DNA of 52,135 nucleotides, taken from Bacillota bacterium. GTDB lineage: Bacteria; Bacillota_I; Bacilli_A; Acholeplasmatales; Acholeplasmataceae. Location of the stretch: assembly GCA_018817915.1 (NCBI GenBank), contig JAHISX010000040.1:1-52135 (forward strand), read 5' to 3'. How positions within the stretch are numbered: position 1 is the stretch's first letter; every line of letters begins with the position of its first letter. Under the pieces are notes generated by a model. It was not told the DNA's origin. It was given only the letters and a program-made list of their open reading frames with translations, and did not search any database. Positions 18,686 through 25,689 of this stretch are shown one piece after another. The position numbers were made by a program, and so were the translations under genes.

Positions 18686-19479
18686 TTGAATGTTACCTCC
18701 TTGATGCCACGTTTAACATATGCTTTTGCTAATGCTTTGCGATAATCTTCACTTGCAACTCTATTTGAACCAAACTTAATGGTCTCTAAAACGATGTTTG
18801 CTGTTTGTTCAACGACTTCATCATTGACAACTTTCTGTTTATTTAAGTATGCCATAGCTTCCTCAGCTAAAATAGCACCACTAGGTCTTGACCCAATCGC
18901 AATTTTATAAGCTTGATCATCCTTAAATATAGCAACATTAAGTATTGCAAATTCTAATGGTGATTGAGCAACTTTTTTAAAGAATCCTTGACCTTTAATT
19001 TTTTTGATGACAATATGTGTCAAAATATCATCAACTTTACCCTTTGCATTTAAAAATGCTTCCAAAGTCATTTCTTTAGCTGGATAAAAAACTAAGTGAA
19101 CAGGCAAAGTCAAAAGCGTTGGAATAATATCAGAGAATGCATATCGTCCAACAATGGATCCACCAATAGTTGCTATATTTCTAAAACCTACACCTAGAAC
19201 TTCACTTAGACTTTGACTAACAAATCCATCTCCTAATTTAATGATGCTTTGATCGGTTTCAAGTTGATGTAAAGTAACCATTGCTCCAATTTCAATTAAA
19301 GATTCTGTTTCAATGATTTGATCGAGCTTTAAATCTTTCAAATCGATGAGTGTTTCAATGGTTGGTGAAGATTTCTTCATCCATGCACCACCACCAATGA
19401 CTGAATTCTTTGGATTTGAAGAGAGTAATTGATATGCCTCATCAATTGATCTTGCTTTATGATAGTTCTTAATCTCCAT
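18682..19479 (-). CDS. Molybdenum hydroxylase FAD subunit, set 2
   Basis: A 265-residue FAD subunit of the CO-dehydrogenase/xanthine dehydrogenase medium-chain family. The FAD loops are IGGGAWM at 28-34 and FRNIATIGGSIVGR near 107-120, with the conserved C-terminal domain after residue 160. The first loop is less canonical than in set 1 (GGGAW instead of GGTDL). It overlaps the upstream mocA-like gene by 11 bases. Confidence 0.88.
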   Translation of the reverse strand: MEIKNYHKARSIDEAYQLLSSNPKNSVIGGGAWMKKSSPTIETLIDLKDLKLDQIIETESLIEIGAMVTLHQLETDQSIIKLGDGFVSQSLSEVLGVGFRNIATIGGSIVGRYAFSDIIPTLLTLPVHLVFYPAKEMTLEAFLNAKGKVDDILTHIVIKKIKGQGFFKKVAQSPLEFAILNVAIFKDDQAYKIAIGSRPSGAILAEEAMAYLNKQKVVNDEVVEQTANIVLETIKFGSNRVASEDYRKALAKAYVKRGIKEVTFK

Positions 19480-20050
19480 CTTTTTCTTCCTTTCTCGTAA
19501 CTTTATCTAGTTTCATGTAATCTTCAATTGTATCAATATCAGTTAAAACATTGGGATCATTTGTTTCTATAATTTCAAGATCATGTCTATTTCTGAAGAC
19601 CTTAAGATTTGATGAAACGGGTTCCTCTAGAATCGGTTTAATCAAATGTTTTTGAATAAATAGTGGATGGCCATTCCTACCTAGATAGCTAGGTACCCTC
19701 ATTTCTTTTTCACCTTGTAAAAGATATTCATAAGTTGATGAGTGAACAAATGGGCAATCACCAGGTAGAACAAAAAAATCATCACTAACTGAAAAGACAC
19801 CTTTTTGAATTGAGCTAAACATGCCTTGATGATAATCTTTATTTTCAATGCATGTTACATCATTCAAACCCTTCATAGCCTCTTCAATTTCTTGATGATA
19901 ATGACCTGTAATGACAAAAATATGGCTGACATAAGGCATCATACCATCGATTGCGTGACAAATTAAAGATTTGTTTTTAAATGTTAAAAGCATCTTATTG
20001 GTTTTGGCTCGACTGGAGTATCCAGCTGCTAAGATGATTCCCTCTGCCAT
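19469..20050 (-). CDS. mocA: MocA-like molybdenum cofactor cytidylyltransferase
   Basis: A 193-residue nucleotidyltransferase of the MobA-like family. The signature GIILAAGYSSRAK is at 4-16, K19 corresponds to the conserved KMLL lysine, PGDCPFV lies near 94-100 and a GRNGHP stretch near 129-134. MocA/YgfJ proteins add CMP to molybdopterin, suggesting that the two hydroxylases use molybdopterin cytosine dinucleotide. I place the start at the ATG at 20050, with GAGGTG six bases upstream; an in-frame GTG at 20059 overlaps that ribosome site. It is the first gene of the purine operon. Confidence 0.88.
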   Translation of the reverse strand: MAEGIILAAGYSSRAKTNKMLLTFKNKSLICHAIDGMMPYVSHIFVITGHYHQEIEEAMKGLNDVTCIENKDYHQGMFSSIQKGVFSVSDDFFVLPGDCPFVHSSTYEYLLQGEKEMRVPSYLGRNGHPLFIQKHLIKPILEEPVSSNLKVFRNRHDLEIIETNDPNVLTDIDTIEDYMKLDKVTRKEEKDGD

Positions 20051-20079
20051 ATGGAACACCTCAAACTCTATATAAAAAC

Positions 20080-20127
20080 GGGTTTCGTATGAATACCCAC
20101 TTATATGTCTACCTAAAATTATTCAAA
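20080..20127 (-). promoter_or_regulatory. Candidate promoter, operator and hairpin of the purine operon
   Basis: On the minus strand a TTTGAA/TATAAG pair with 16-base spacing (plus-strand 20122-20127 and 20100-20105) could be the promoter. Overlapping its spacer and -10, the plus strand reads CACTTATATGTCTACCTAA (20098-20116), an imperfect palindrome that, from memory, resembles operators of urate-sensing MarR-family regulators (HucR/UrtR type). Just downstream a hairpin, GGGT/TTC pairing with GAA/ACCC (20080-20098), is followed by GTTTTTATA on the minus strand. The promoter boxes are weak, so this is a candidate only. Confidence 0.4.
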
Positions 20128-20170
20128 TAAAATAGCATTTTTTCTATGATAGCTGTACTAATATAATAGC

Positions 20171-20213
20171 ATTAAATATAAAAATAAACAACACTTTATT
20201 TAAAGTGTCGTTT
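20171..20213 (-). terminator. Intrinsic terminator of the cobalamin uptake operon
   Basis: ACACTTTA and TAAAGTGT form a perfect 8-base stem with a two-base loop, extended by AAAC/GTTT. On the minus strand the stem is followed by a T-rich run. It lies just past the ECF S-component stop and insulates that operon from the purine operon. Confidence 0.8.
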
Positions 20214-20237
20214 GTTTATGGTTATTATAATTTCGTC

Positions 20238-20792
20238 TTATTTAAGTTCGCTTGATGGTTCAACACCAATCATATAGTATCTATTTTTTTGTTCGATTAA
20301 TAATTTTTTAAGTGGCTCATATAACCATAAAATGGTTAAAAAGTTGCTAACTGCCATGATAATTTCAAATAATATATCCGCATATAAATAGGTTAAAAAT
20401 GGTACATCTAAGATCCAAATAGATACTGGGATAAATAACCAGCCATAAATAAAACCAAATAGAAATCCAATAATTGCTAAAGACCAAGCTGATTCGGCTT
20501 TCTTAAATATCGTATGCAGCAAGATTGGTATGAGTAACCAACCAAGAACCATGGCTGGTATTTGCATCGGAATTACTGGGCCGAAAGGGGACAAAATATT
20601 AATGGCAAACACATGAATAATAACGATTAGTGATGTCTTCTTAAATCCTAGAACTCTACTATATAAAACAATCAGTAAAGCTGTAAACTGGATATTGGGT
20701 AAGAATGAAAGAGCGACTTGTTGAACGAATAATATGGAAGCAAATATAGCAATCAATGCTGAATCTTTAATGGCTTGATGTTTTTGGCTCAT
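20238..20792 (-). CDS. ECF transporter S component, probably for cobalamin
   Basis: A 184-residue membrane protein with about six hydrophobic helices and a small-residue-rich ALIAIFASILF opening, the form of ECF-transporter substrate-binding (S) subunits. It is the third gene of an operon under a cobalamin riboswitch and overlaps the upstream DUF4430-like gene as ATGA, so cobalamin or a precursor is the likely substrate. No ATPase or T subunit is nearby; they would be supplied by a shared module elsewhere. CbrT-type assignment is inference from the riboswitch. Confidence 0.78.
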   Translation of the reverse strand: MSQKHQAIKDSALIAIFASILFVQQVALSFLPNIQFTALLIVLYSRVLGFKKTSLIVIIHVFAINILSPFGPVIPMQIPAMVLGWLLIPILLHTIFKKAESAWSLAIIGFLFGFIYGWLFIPVSIWILDVPFLTYLYADILFEIIMAVSNFLTILWLYEPLKKLLIEQKNRYYMIGVEPSSELK

Positions 20793-21265
20793 GATAACCC
20801 CTCCGTCACAGCACGAAATGAAATTCGAATTTGATCATTTTCTAAAAATTCAATATTGCTTACACCTTGAGTTGCTAAATAATAATCTGTGCCATCATAT
20901 ATTTCAATAGCAATGAAACTATCTGCCCAATCTGTTTGGATGCTAAAATCATCATTTGAAATACCTAAAAGGATTCTTCCTTCATATCCAAAACTCTGAA
21001 ATATATATGAACAAGTTGGATCAGATTGGTAGGTTGACGATGCACATGTGAGATCAAATTCTCTTTGTAAAACATCATAAAAAGTATCATCTTTCATAAA
21101 AATAACATCATCATCAAAAACTGTTTGTCCATCTTCATCAACAATGATGATTCTGATACTGCCATCATCTAGTGCTTGATTATTGGTAGTTAAAAAGTGC
21201 ACTAAAATAGCCGCTGTCAAAACGACAATGATACTCGCAACTATTTTTAGTACAGTAGTTTTCAT
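20789..21265 (-). CDS. Membrane-anchored DUF4430-like (transcobalamin C-terminal-like) protein
   Basis: A 158-residue protein with an N-terminal membrane anchor or signal (residues 5-25). A small beta-rich domain follows, with the pattern GSIRIIIVDEDG, a short 'FYDVLQREF' helix and repeated beta strands ending in DQIRISF. This layout matches DUF4430, the fold of the C-terminal domain of transcobalamin and intrinsic factor. Two Cys (C74 and C86) could pair outside the cell. It is translated just before the S component and probably hands cobalamin to it. There is no lipobox. Confidence 0.7.
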   Translation of the reverse strand: MKTTVLKIVASIIVVLTAAILVHFLTTNNQALDDGSIRIIIVDEDGQTVFDDDVIFMKDDTFYDVLQREFDLTCASSTYQSDPTCSYIFQSFGYEGRILLGISNDDFSIQTDWADSFIAIEIYDGTDYYLATQGVSNIEFLENDQIRISFRAVTEGLS

Positions 21266-21285
21266 CTTTTTCTCCTAAATTTTAA

Positions 21286-22473
21286 TTAAAAATCAAACAA
21301 ATTAAATGCAGGGTTTCCCCGAACATCACGGTATATCTTATATGCTACAAGTGCAGAAAATGCTTGAGGTGTTGAAAACATCATGTCAGCTTGTTCATCA
21401 CTCAATTGCCATTGAAATGCACCATTGATTTCAAATGCTAATAACGCTTCAATTAAATCTATACCTTCAATTGCATAGGCTTCACTTCTTGGATTAATCC
21501 CTTGGGCAACAAGTCCGATAATGACAGAAGCAGTTGATGAAGCATTTGCAGATCCATAAGCATTAACACCATCAACGGTCAGTTCACTTTGAATGTATTC
21601 GGTCATAAACTCAATTGCATTTTGAGTCGATGAATCATCTTTGTAAGGTGATAAAGCTAGTAACATCATACCTGCATAATCAGCATCTAAGTAAGATTGT
21701 CCTTCAGCAAATGTTAAAAGTGCACTTAAAACGGAATCCTTTTGGGTTTGTGAACCATCAACCAACAACAAGGCGTTTAACAATGCCATACCATCATATG
21801 TCCCCATGACTTCAAAGCCTGATAAAGCGCTTTGGGTAGTTGTCAAATCTAGGTTGAATGCACTTTCGAAAATAGCTGTTTTAAATGAATTTGCAGCATT
21901 TTCTCTCAATAAATTTTCAACTGGAAAATCAATAGAAGATTGAGTCAGTATGGGTGATTCATATCCATGCAAGTTCAACTGTTTGACAGATGCTAAAACA
22001 AAGTGCTCAAACTGTTGATCATTGATATATGTATCATAATAATTCGTAAGAAATAATTGAATGATTTGATCAACTTTCAAATCAATCTGATCAAGCATTG
22101 TCGTTTCAACAAAAGAGATTTTCATACCATCAGTTAATACGATATTGTCGATTCCAGTCGTTGACATTTCATCATTGATATATAGCGCAAAATAATAATT
22201 GTAAGTTGCCTCATGCTCTGTTGGATAAAATTCGCCTATTCCATTAACAAATGTCCCATAGTCAGAAGTTGAATAATCAAGATCTAATGCTTGATCAATT
22301 AATTCAACTACATCTGATACATCATCTTCATTAAAGATGATGTCTTCACTCAATAAGATTGATCCATTGATACTTACAACTTCTACTTTAAATGACTTTG
22401 TATCAGATTCTTGACATCCAGCAAGCATCAAAGATACAAATAAAACTGTTACTGCAAACCAAATTTTTTTCAT
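21286..22473 (-). CDS. Transcobalamin-like cobalamin-binding lipoprotein
   Basis: A 395-residue lipoprotein with a signal peptide and the lipobox LAGC (Cys 20). Residues about 25-125 look like a DUF4430 beta domain (VEVVSINGSILLSEDIIF, then 'DQALDLDY' and KISFVE). Residues about 130-395 are helical repeats with DYAGMMLLALSPY, STASVIIGLVAQGINP and STPQAFSALVAYK, recalling the alpha6/alpha6 toroid of intrinsic factor and transcobalamin. The domain order is the reverse of the animal proteins. I start it at 22473 because AAGGAG stands in front and the protein then begins MKKIW; a 35-residue upstream extension would lie in the riboswitch terminator and has no signal peptide. Confidence 0.78.
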   Translation of the reverse strand: MKKIWFAVTVLFVSLMLAGCQESDTKSFKVEVVSINGSILLSEDIIFNEDDVSDVVELIDQALDLDYSTSDYGTFVNGIGEFYPTEHEATYNYYFALYINDEMSTTGIDNIVLTDGMKISFVETTMLDQIDLKVDQIIQLFLTNYYDTYINDQQFEHFVLASVKQLNLHGYESPILTQSSIDFPVENLLRENAANSFKTAIFESAFNLDLTTTQSALSGFEVMGTYDGMALLNALLLVDGSQTQKDSVLSALLTFAEGQSYLDADYAGMMLLALSPYKDDSSTQNAIEFMTEYIQSELTVDGVNAYGSANASSTASVIIGLVAQGINPRSEAYAIEGIDLIEALLAFEINGAFQWQLSDEQADMMFSTPQAFSALVAYKIYRDVRGNPAFNLFDF

Positions 22474-22495
22474 GTTAAACTCTCCTTGTAGAATT

Positions 22496-22521
22496 AAAAA
22501 TCCATACCTTTTGGGGTATGG
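22496..22521 (-). terminator. Riboswitch-controlled intrinsic terminator
   Basis: On the minus strand CCATACC and GGTATGG form a 7-base stem, followed by ATTTTTAATT. It lies between the B12 box and the lipoprotein start. Its C run (CCCCA) can also pair with a TGGGG stretch just after the riboswitch core, giving a plausible antiterminator. It is the expression platform of the riboswitch. Confidence 0.75.
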
Positions 22522-22574
22522 AAATAGACAAAAAAGCATTGTCCTTCTCAGCCCCAGAAGATGACTATAAGTTG

Positions 22575-22730
22575 ACATTTCGGTAGGTCTCCCGACTTAA
22601 CTTCATCCTACTATGCACCTTCCCGCTCATAAGCAGTGGTTTTTTGCATTTCGTCCGTTTCACGGTTGCTGGGACAGTTCAAGAATTTAACTTGATTCCC
22701 TGTTATGTTTGTTTCAACACCGACTGGTCA
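22575..22730 (-). promoter_or_regulatory. Cobalamin riboswitch
   Basis: Minus-strand RNA shows the family's conserved blocks in order: CAGGGAAT, GAACTGTCCCAGCAACCGT, AAACCACTG, GCGGGAAGG and the B12 box AGTCGGGAGACCTACCG. Spacing fits the cobalamin class (Rfam RF00174). It sits between a consensus promoter and an intrinsic terminator ahead of the transcobalamin-like operon. Expected behaviour is premature termination when cobalamin is plentiful. Confidence 0.95.
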
Positions 22731-22744
22731 ATTTAGTTACTTTC

Positions 22745-22773
22745 ATTATAAAGCATGAAGATAAGATAATCAA
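22745..22773 (-). promoter_or_regulatory. Promoter of the cobalamin uptake operon
   Basis: On the minus strand TTGATT (22768-22773) and TATAAT (22745-22750) are separated by 17 bases, a near-consensus sigma-A promoter. Transcription would begin near 22738, just ahead of the riboswitch. Confidence 0.85.
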
Positions 22774-22807
22774 TAGAATTTTTAAAAAAGGAAGATATTA
22801 TGATTTC

Positions 22808-23455
22808 TTAATCTTTATTCAAAATTTGATAGATAGATTTTAAGAGTTGATCGCGTAATTCATGTGCAGTTTTTAACATACTGTTCACTTGTGTTTTATA
22901 CTGGTTTGCAGCAATTTTATCATCTAAGCTTGTTAAGTTAATCAAAACATTCATGCATGCGCCTTCAACACCAACTGCAAGTGACATAATTGCCACACCT
23001 AAATCAGATATCGTCTGCTTATTGCCATATTGAATTAGAAAAGGAAACTGATGTAAGGCACTAATAGATAAGCTTGAAACTAATATCGGTGTTAAGATGG
23101 CTTCGTTTGTTCCTTCTTGTATTTTTTCATTGCGTTGTTTGATTTGTTGTTCTGTTTCTTTTGGCATTTGATATGCTTTCATAATCAAATTAAAAGCATC
23201 AGTATCTTTATCAATAAGCGCGATAAGTTCATCTTTAATTGTAATCAATTCTTTTTGCACATCTAAAAATTCCATTTGTATTTCTGGAGACAATGCTAAA
23301 TACTTTTTCTTACCAACTGTAAGATGCCCTACCATTCTTGCTAGCGATACTCCTAGTGTTGATGATAATGCAGAAACAGATCCACCACCAGGTGCAGGTG
23401 ACTTTGAGTCGATTTCATTAATAAATTCTTCTACTGTTAATTTAACTAATTTCAT
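22808..23455 (-). CDS. fchA: Formiminotetrahydrofolate cyclodeaminase
   Basis: A 215-residue helical protein of the FTCD cyclodeaminase/methenyl-THF cyclohydrolase family, recognised by the N-terminal SPAPGGGSVSALSSTLG motif at about 19-35 and LARMVGHLT after it. It turns 5-formimino-THF from histidine breakdown into methenyl-THF and ammonia. It is the last gene of the hut operon and overlaps hutI as ATGA. Formimino-THF also arises in glycine-forming purine fermentation, so this enzyme could serve both routes. No strong terminator follows; only a weak hairpin with TTTTTT. Confidence 0.9.
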   Translation of the reverse strand: MKLVKLTVEEFINEIDSKSPAPGGGSVSALSSTLGVSLARMVGHLTVGKKKYLALSPEIQMEFLDVQKELITIKDELIALIDKDTDAFNLIMKAYQMPKETEQQIKQRNEKIQEGTNEAILTPILVSSLSISALHQFPFLIQYGNKQTISDLGVAIMSLAVGVEGACMNVLINLTSLDDKIAANQYKTQVNSMLKTAHELRDQLLKSIYQILNKD

Positions 23456-24714
23456 GATTCCCTCACAATCTGTCTATTTAAGACGACTAATTTTCCCTTA
23501 ATGAAGACATGTTTCGTATGATTGATACCAAAATGATACAACAAATAGCTTAAGTTTGGTGCATCCATTAATACAATATCCGCTTCTTTTCCTATTTCAA
23601 TTGAGCCTACTTGATCACTGATTCCTAAATGATATGCTGGATTGATTGTTACTGCGTTTAAGATTTCTTCTGGACTCATTTTCAGTTGATTTGATGCAAG
23701 ATGCATGATGAATTGAAAGTTCTCTGTTGGACAACTCCCAGGATTATAATCTCCTGATACTGAAACAATCACATTCGAATCTATCATTTTCCTAGCAGGT
23801 GCATATCCTTTATTTAAGTAAAATGAAGTACCTGGTAATAAATTTGCTACCGTATTTGATTTAGAAAGCTTTACAATATCCTCATCACGAATAGCCATTA
23901 AGTGATCAACACTTGTTGCACCTAAATCTACACCTAATCCTGCACCACCTAAAGAATCAATTTCATCAGCGTGAAGTTTAATTGAAAAACCAAGTGCTTT
24001 AGCTGAGCTAAGAATTGTTTTTGTTTCTTCTACTGAGAAGACACCTGTTTCACAAAAGACGTCAACAGCTTCTGCTAGATTTTCATTTTTGATGACTTTC
24101 ATATCTTCAATCAATTGTTCGATATATCCTTTTGTATGACCTAAATATTCTTTAGGAACTGCATGTGCACCCATATATGTAGAAATCAACCTCACAGGAT
24201 GAAAATCCTGAATCTTTTGTGCAACTTTTAGTTGTTTGATTTCTGTTTCTAAATTTAATCCGTAACCACTTTTAGCCTCAACTGATGTAACACCATAAAG
24301 CATCATTTCAGATAACGATCCAAAAGCATGATGATACAAGTCATCAAATGAAGCATTTCTTGTCTTTTCAACAGTTCCTAAAATACCTCCACCTGCTTTT
24401 AAGATATCAAGATAGGGTATTCCGGCTCTAAGCTTTGCATATTCTTCTTCGCGTGTTCCAGCATGTACCAAATGGGTATGCGAATCTATAAGCCCTGGTA
24501 AAGCAATTTGTTTTTTAGCATCAAAAACGATGGTTGAGCTAGAAATATAATGAACATAATCATGATCGCCAAAATCAAGGATCAGACCATCTTTAATTGC
24601 GATGAACGCATTATTTATTTTTTTAATTTTGGACATATCATGTCCTCTGACTGGTGGCTTTAAATAGGGTGTATAAAGCACACCAATGTTATAGATAATT
24701 AAATCAGCGCTCAT
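23452..24714 (-). CDS. hutI: Imidazolonepropionase
   Basis: A 420-residue amidohydrolase with the HutI motifs LPGLIDSHTHLVHAGTREEEY at about 72-92, EAKSGYGL near 158, HADEID near 252 and SGDYNPGS near 325. It hydrolyses imidazolonepropionate to formimino-L-glutamate in the third step of histidine degradation. AAGGAGG precedes the ATG. The gap to ftcD upstream is 9 bases. Confidence 0.96.
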   Translation of the reverse strand: MSADLIIYNIGVLYTPYLKPPVRGHDMSKIKKINNAFIAIKDGLILDFGDHDYVHYISSSTIVFDAKKQIALPGLIDSHTHLVHAGTREEEYAKLRAGIPYLDILKAGGGILGTVEKTRNASFDDLYHHAFGSLSEMMLYGVTSVEAKSGYGLNLETEIKQLKVAQKIQDFHPVRLISTYMGAHAVPKEYLGHTKGYIEQLIEDMKVIKNENLAEAVDVFCETGVFSVEETKTILSSAKALGFSIKLHADEIDSLGGAGLGVDLGATSVDHLMAIRDEDIVKLSKSNTVANLLPGTSFYLNKGYAPARKMIDSNVIVSVSGDYNPGSCPTENFQFIMHLASNQLKMSPEEILNAVTINPAYHLGISDQVGSIEIGKEADIVLMDAPNLSYLLYHFGINHTKHVFIKGKLVVLNRQIVRES

Positions 24715-24723
24715 AAGTCCTCC

Positions 24724-25689
24724 TTATAGATTTGCTTCAATCATTTTTAATTCATCAAAATCTCTTAATTTTAGATATTTAACAGCGAGTTGAGTAATCT
24801 GTGACATACTCATTTTTTTATCGTATGGTATTTCTTCAACATTTAAATAGTATTTAACAGAATCAAGTAAAGCATCTTTAGGTAATAATCCAACAATTTC
24901 TGAACCTGTGACTTCTACTTGGTATCTTTTAGCTTCCATTCGAACTGTTTCAAATATTCTATAGATTGGATTTTTCTTAAAATCTAAGATGTTCATCGTG
25001 ACTTGAACATGATTTCTTTGGTCTAAAAAGACTGGACCCGCTTGGATGTATTGAAATCCACCATTCGATTGTCTAATCGCTTTTGCGATTGAATTCGCAA
25101 CTTTTTCATCAGTCGTATTTAAATCAATATTATATGCAATCAGTGGGATTCTTGCACCAATAGCAGTGACACCAAATGTCTTATGCATTTCTTGAGGCCC
25201 AAAATCTGGCTTCCAATCGGGATCTTTAATTTTATCACCCATGCCTTCAAATTCACCTTTTCTAATTTCTGGTAAATTGATGCGAGACGGCATTTGCGCA
25301 GCTTTAGCATATAAAAAGATTGGGATGTTTAAAGATGAAGACACTAATTGTCCCAATTGCTTGGCATAATCAACACATGCTTCAATCGTAACATTAGATA
25401 TAGGAATAAATGGAACAACATCAACAGCACCCATTCTAGCATGCTCACCTTTATGGTTATTCATATCTATACTTTCAAGTGTACGTCTAAAAAACTCTAA
25501 TAAAGGAACAAGCATAGCTTGTGGATCACCGATTAATGTGATGACGCTTCTATGATAGTCCTTATCTGGTTCCACACTAATGCATTTAAATCTATCCTGG
25601 TTTTTTAGAGGCTCTGTAATATATTCTATTTTTTTTAAATCTCTTCCTTCAGAGATATTAGGTACGCATTGTACAATCTGATTCATCAT
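24724..25689 (-). CDS. ftcD: Glutamate formimidoyltransferase
   Basis: A 321-residue protein covering the formiminotransferase domain alone. It opens with VQCVPNISEGRD, followed by KDYHRSV, HARMGAVDVVPF and the ITAIGARIPL-type stretch. It moves the formimino group from formiminoglutamate to THF. The cyclodeaminase half that is fused to it in animals is the separate fchA gene two genes downstream. Start ATG-ATG with AAGGAG five bases upstream; the hutU stop ends one base before it. Confidence 0.95.
   Translation of the reverse strand: MMNQIVQCVPNISEGRDLKKIEYITEPLKNQDRFKCISVEPDKDYHRSVITLIGDPQAMLVPLLEFFRRTLESIDMNNHKGEHARMGAVDVVPFIPISNVTIEACVDYAKQLGQLVSSSLNIPIFLYAKAAQMPSRINLPEIRKGEFEGMGDKIKDPDWKPDFGPQEMHKTFGVTAIGARIPLIAYNIDLNTTDEKVANSIAKAIRQSNGGFQYIQAGPVFLDQRNHVQVTMNILDFKKNPIYRIFETVRMEAKRYQVEVTGSEIVGLLPKDALLDSVKYYLNVEEIPYDKKMSMSQITQLAVKYLKLRDFDELKMIEANL

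Noticed and set aside
20051-20170. Purine (guanine/xanthine) or Moco riboswitch ahead of the purine operon
   Set aside because: The leader is only about 35 bases from the candidate start and lacks the conserved core sequences of these riboswitches; only a small hairpin is seen.
22474-22578. N-terminal extension of the transcobalamin-like lipoprotein by 35 residues
   Set aside because: It covers the riboswitch terminator, lacks a ribosome site and would bury the signal peptide; the ATG at 22473 has AAGGAG and gives a normal lipoprotein signal.
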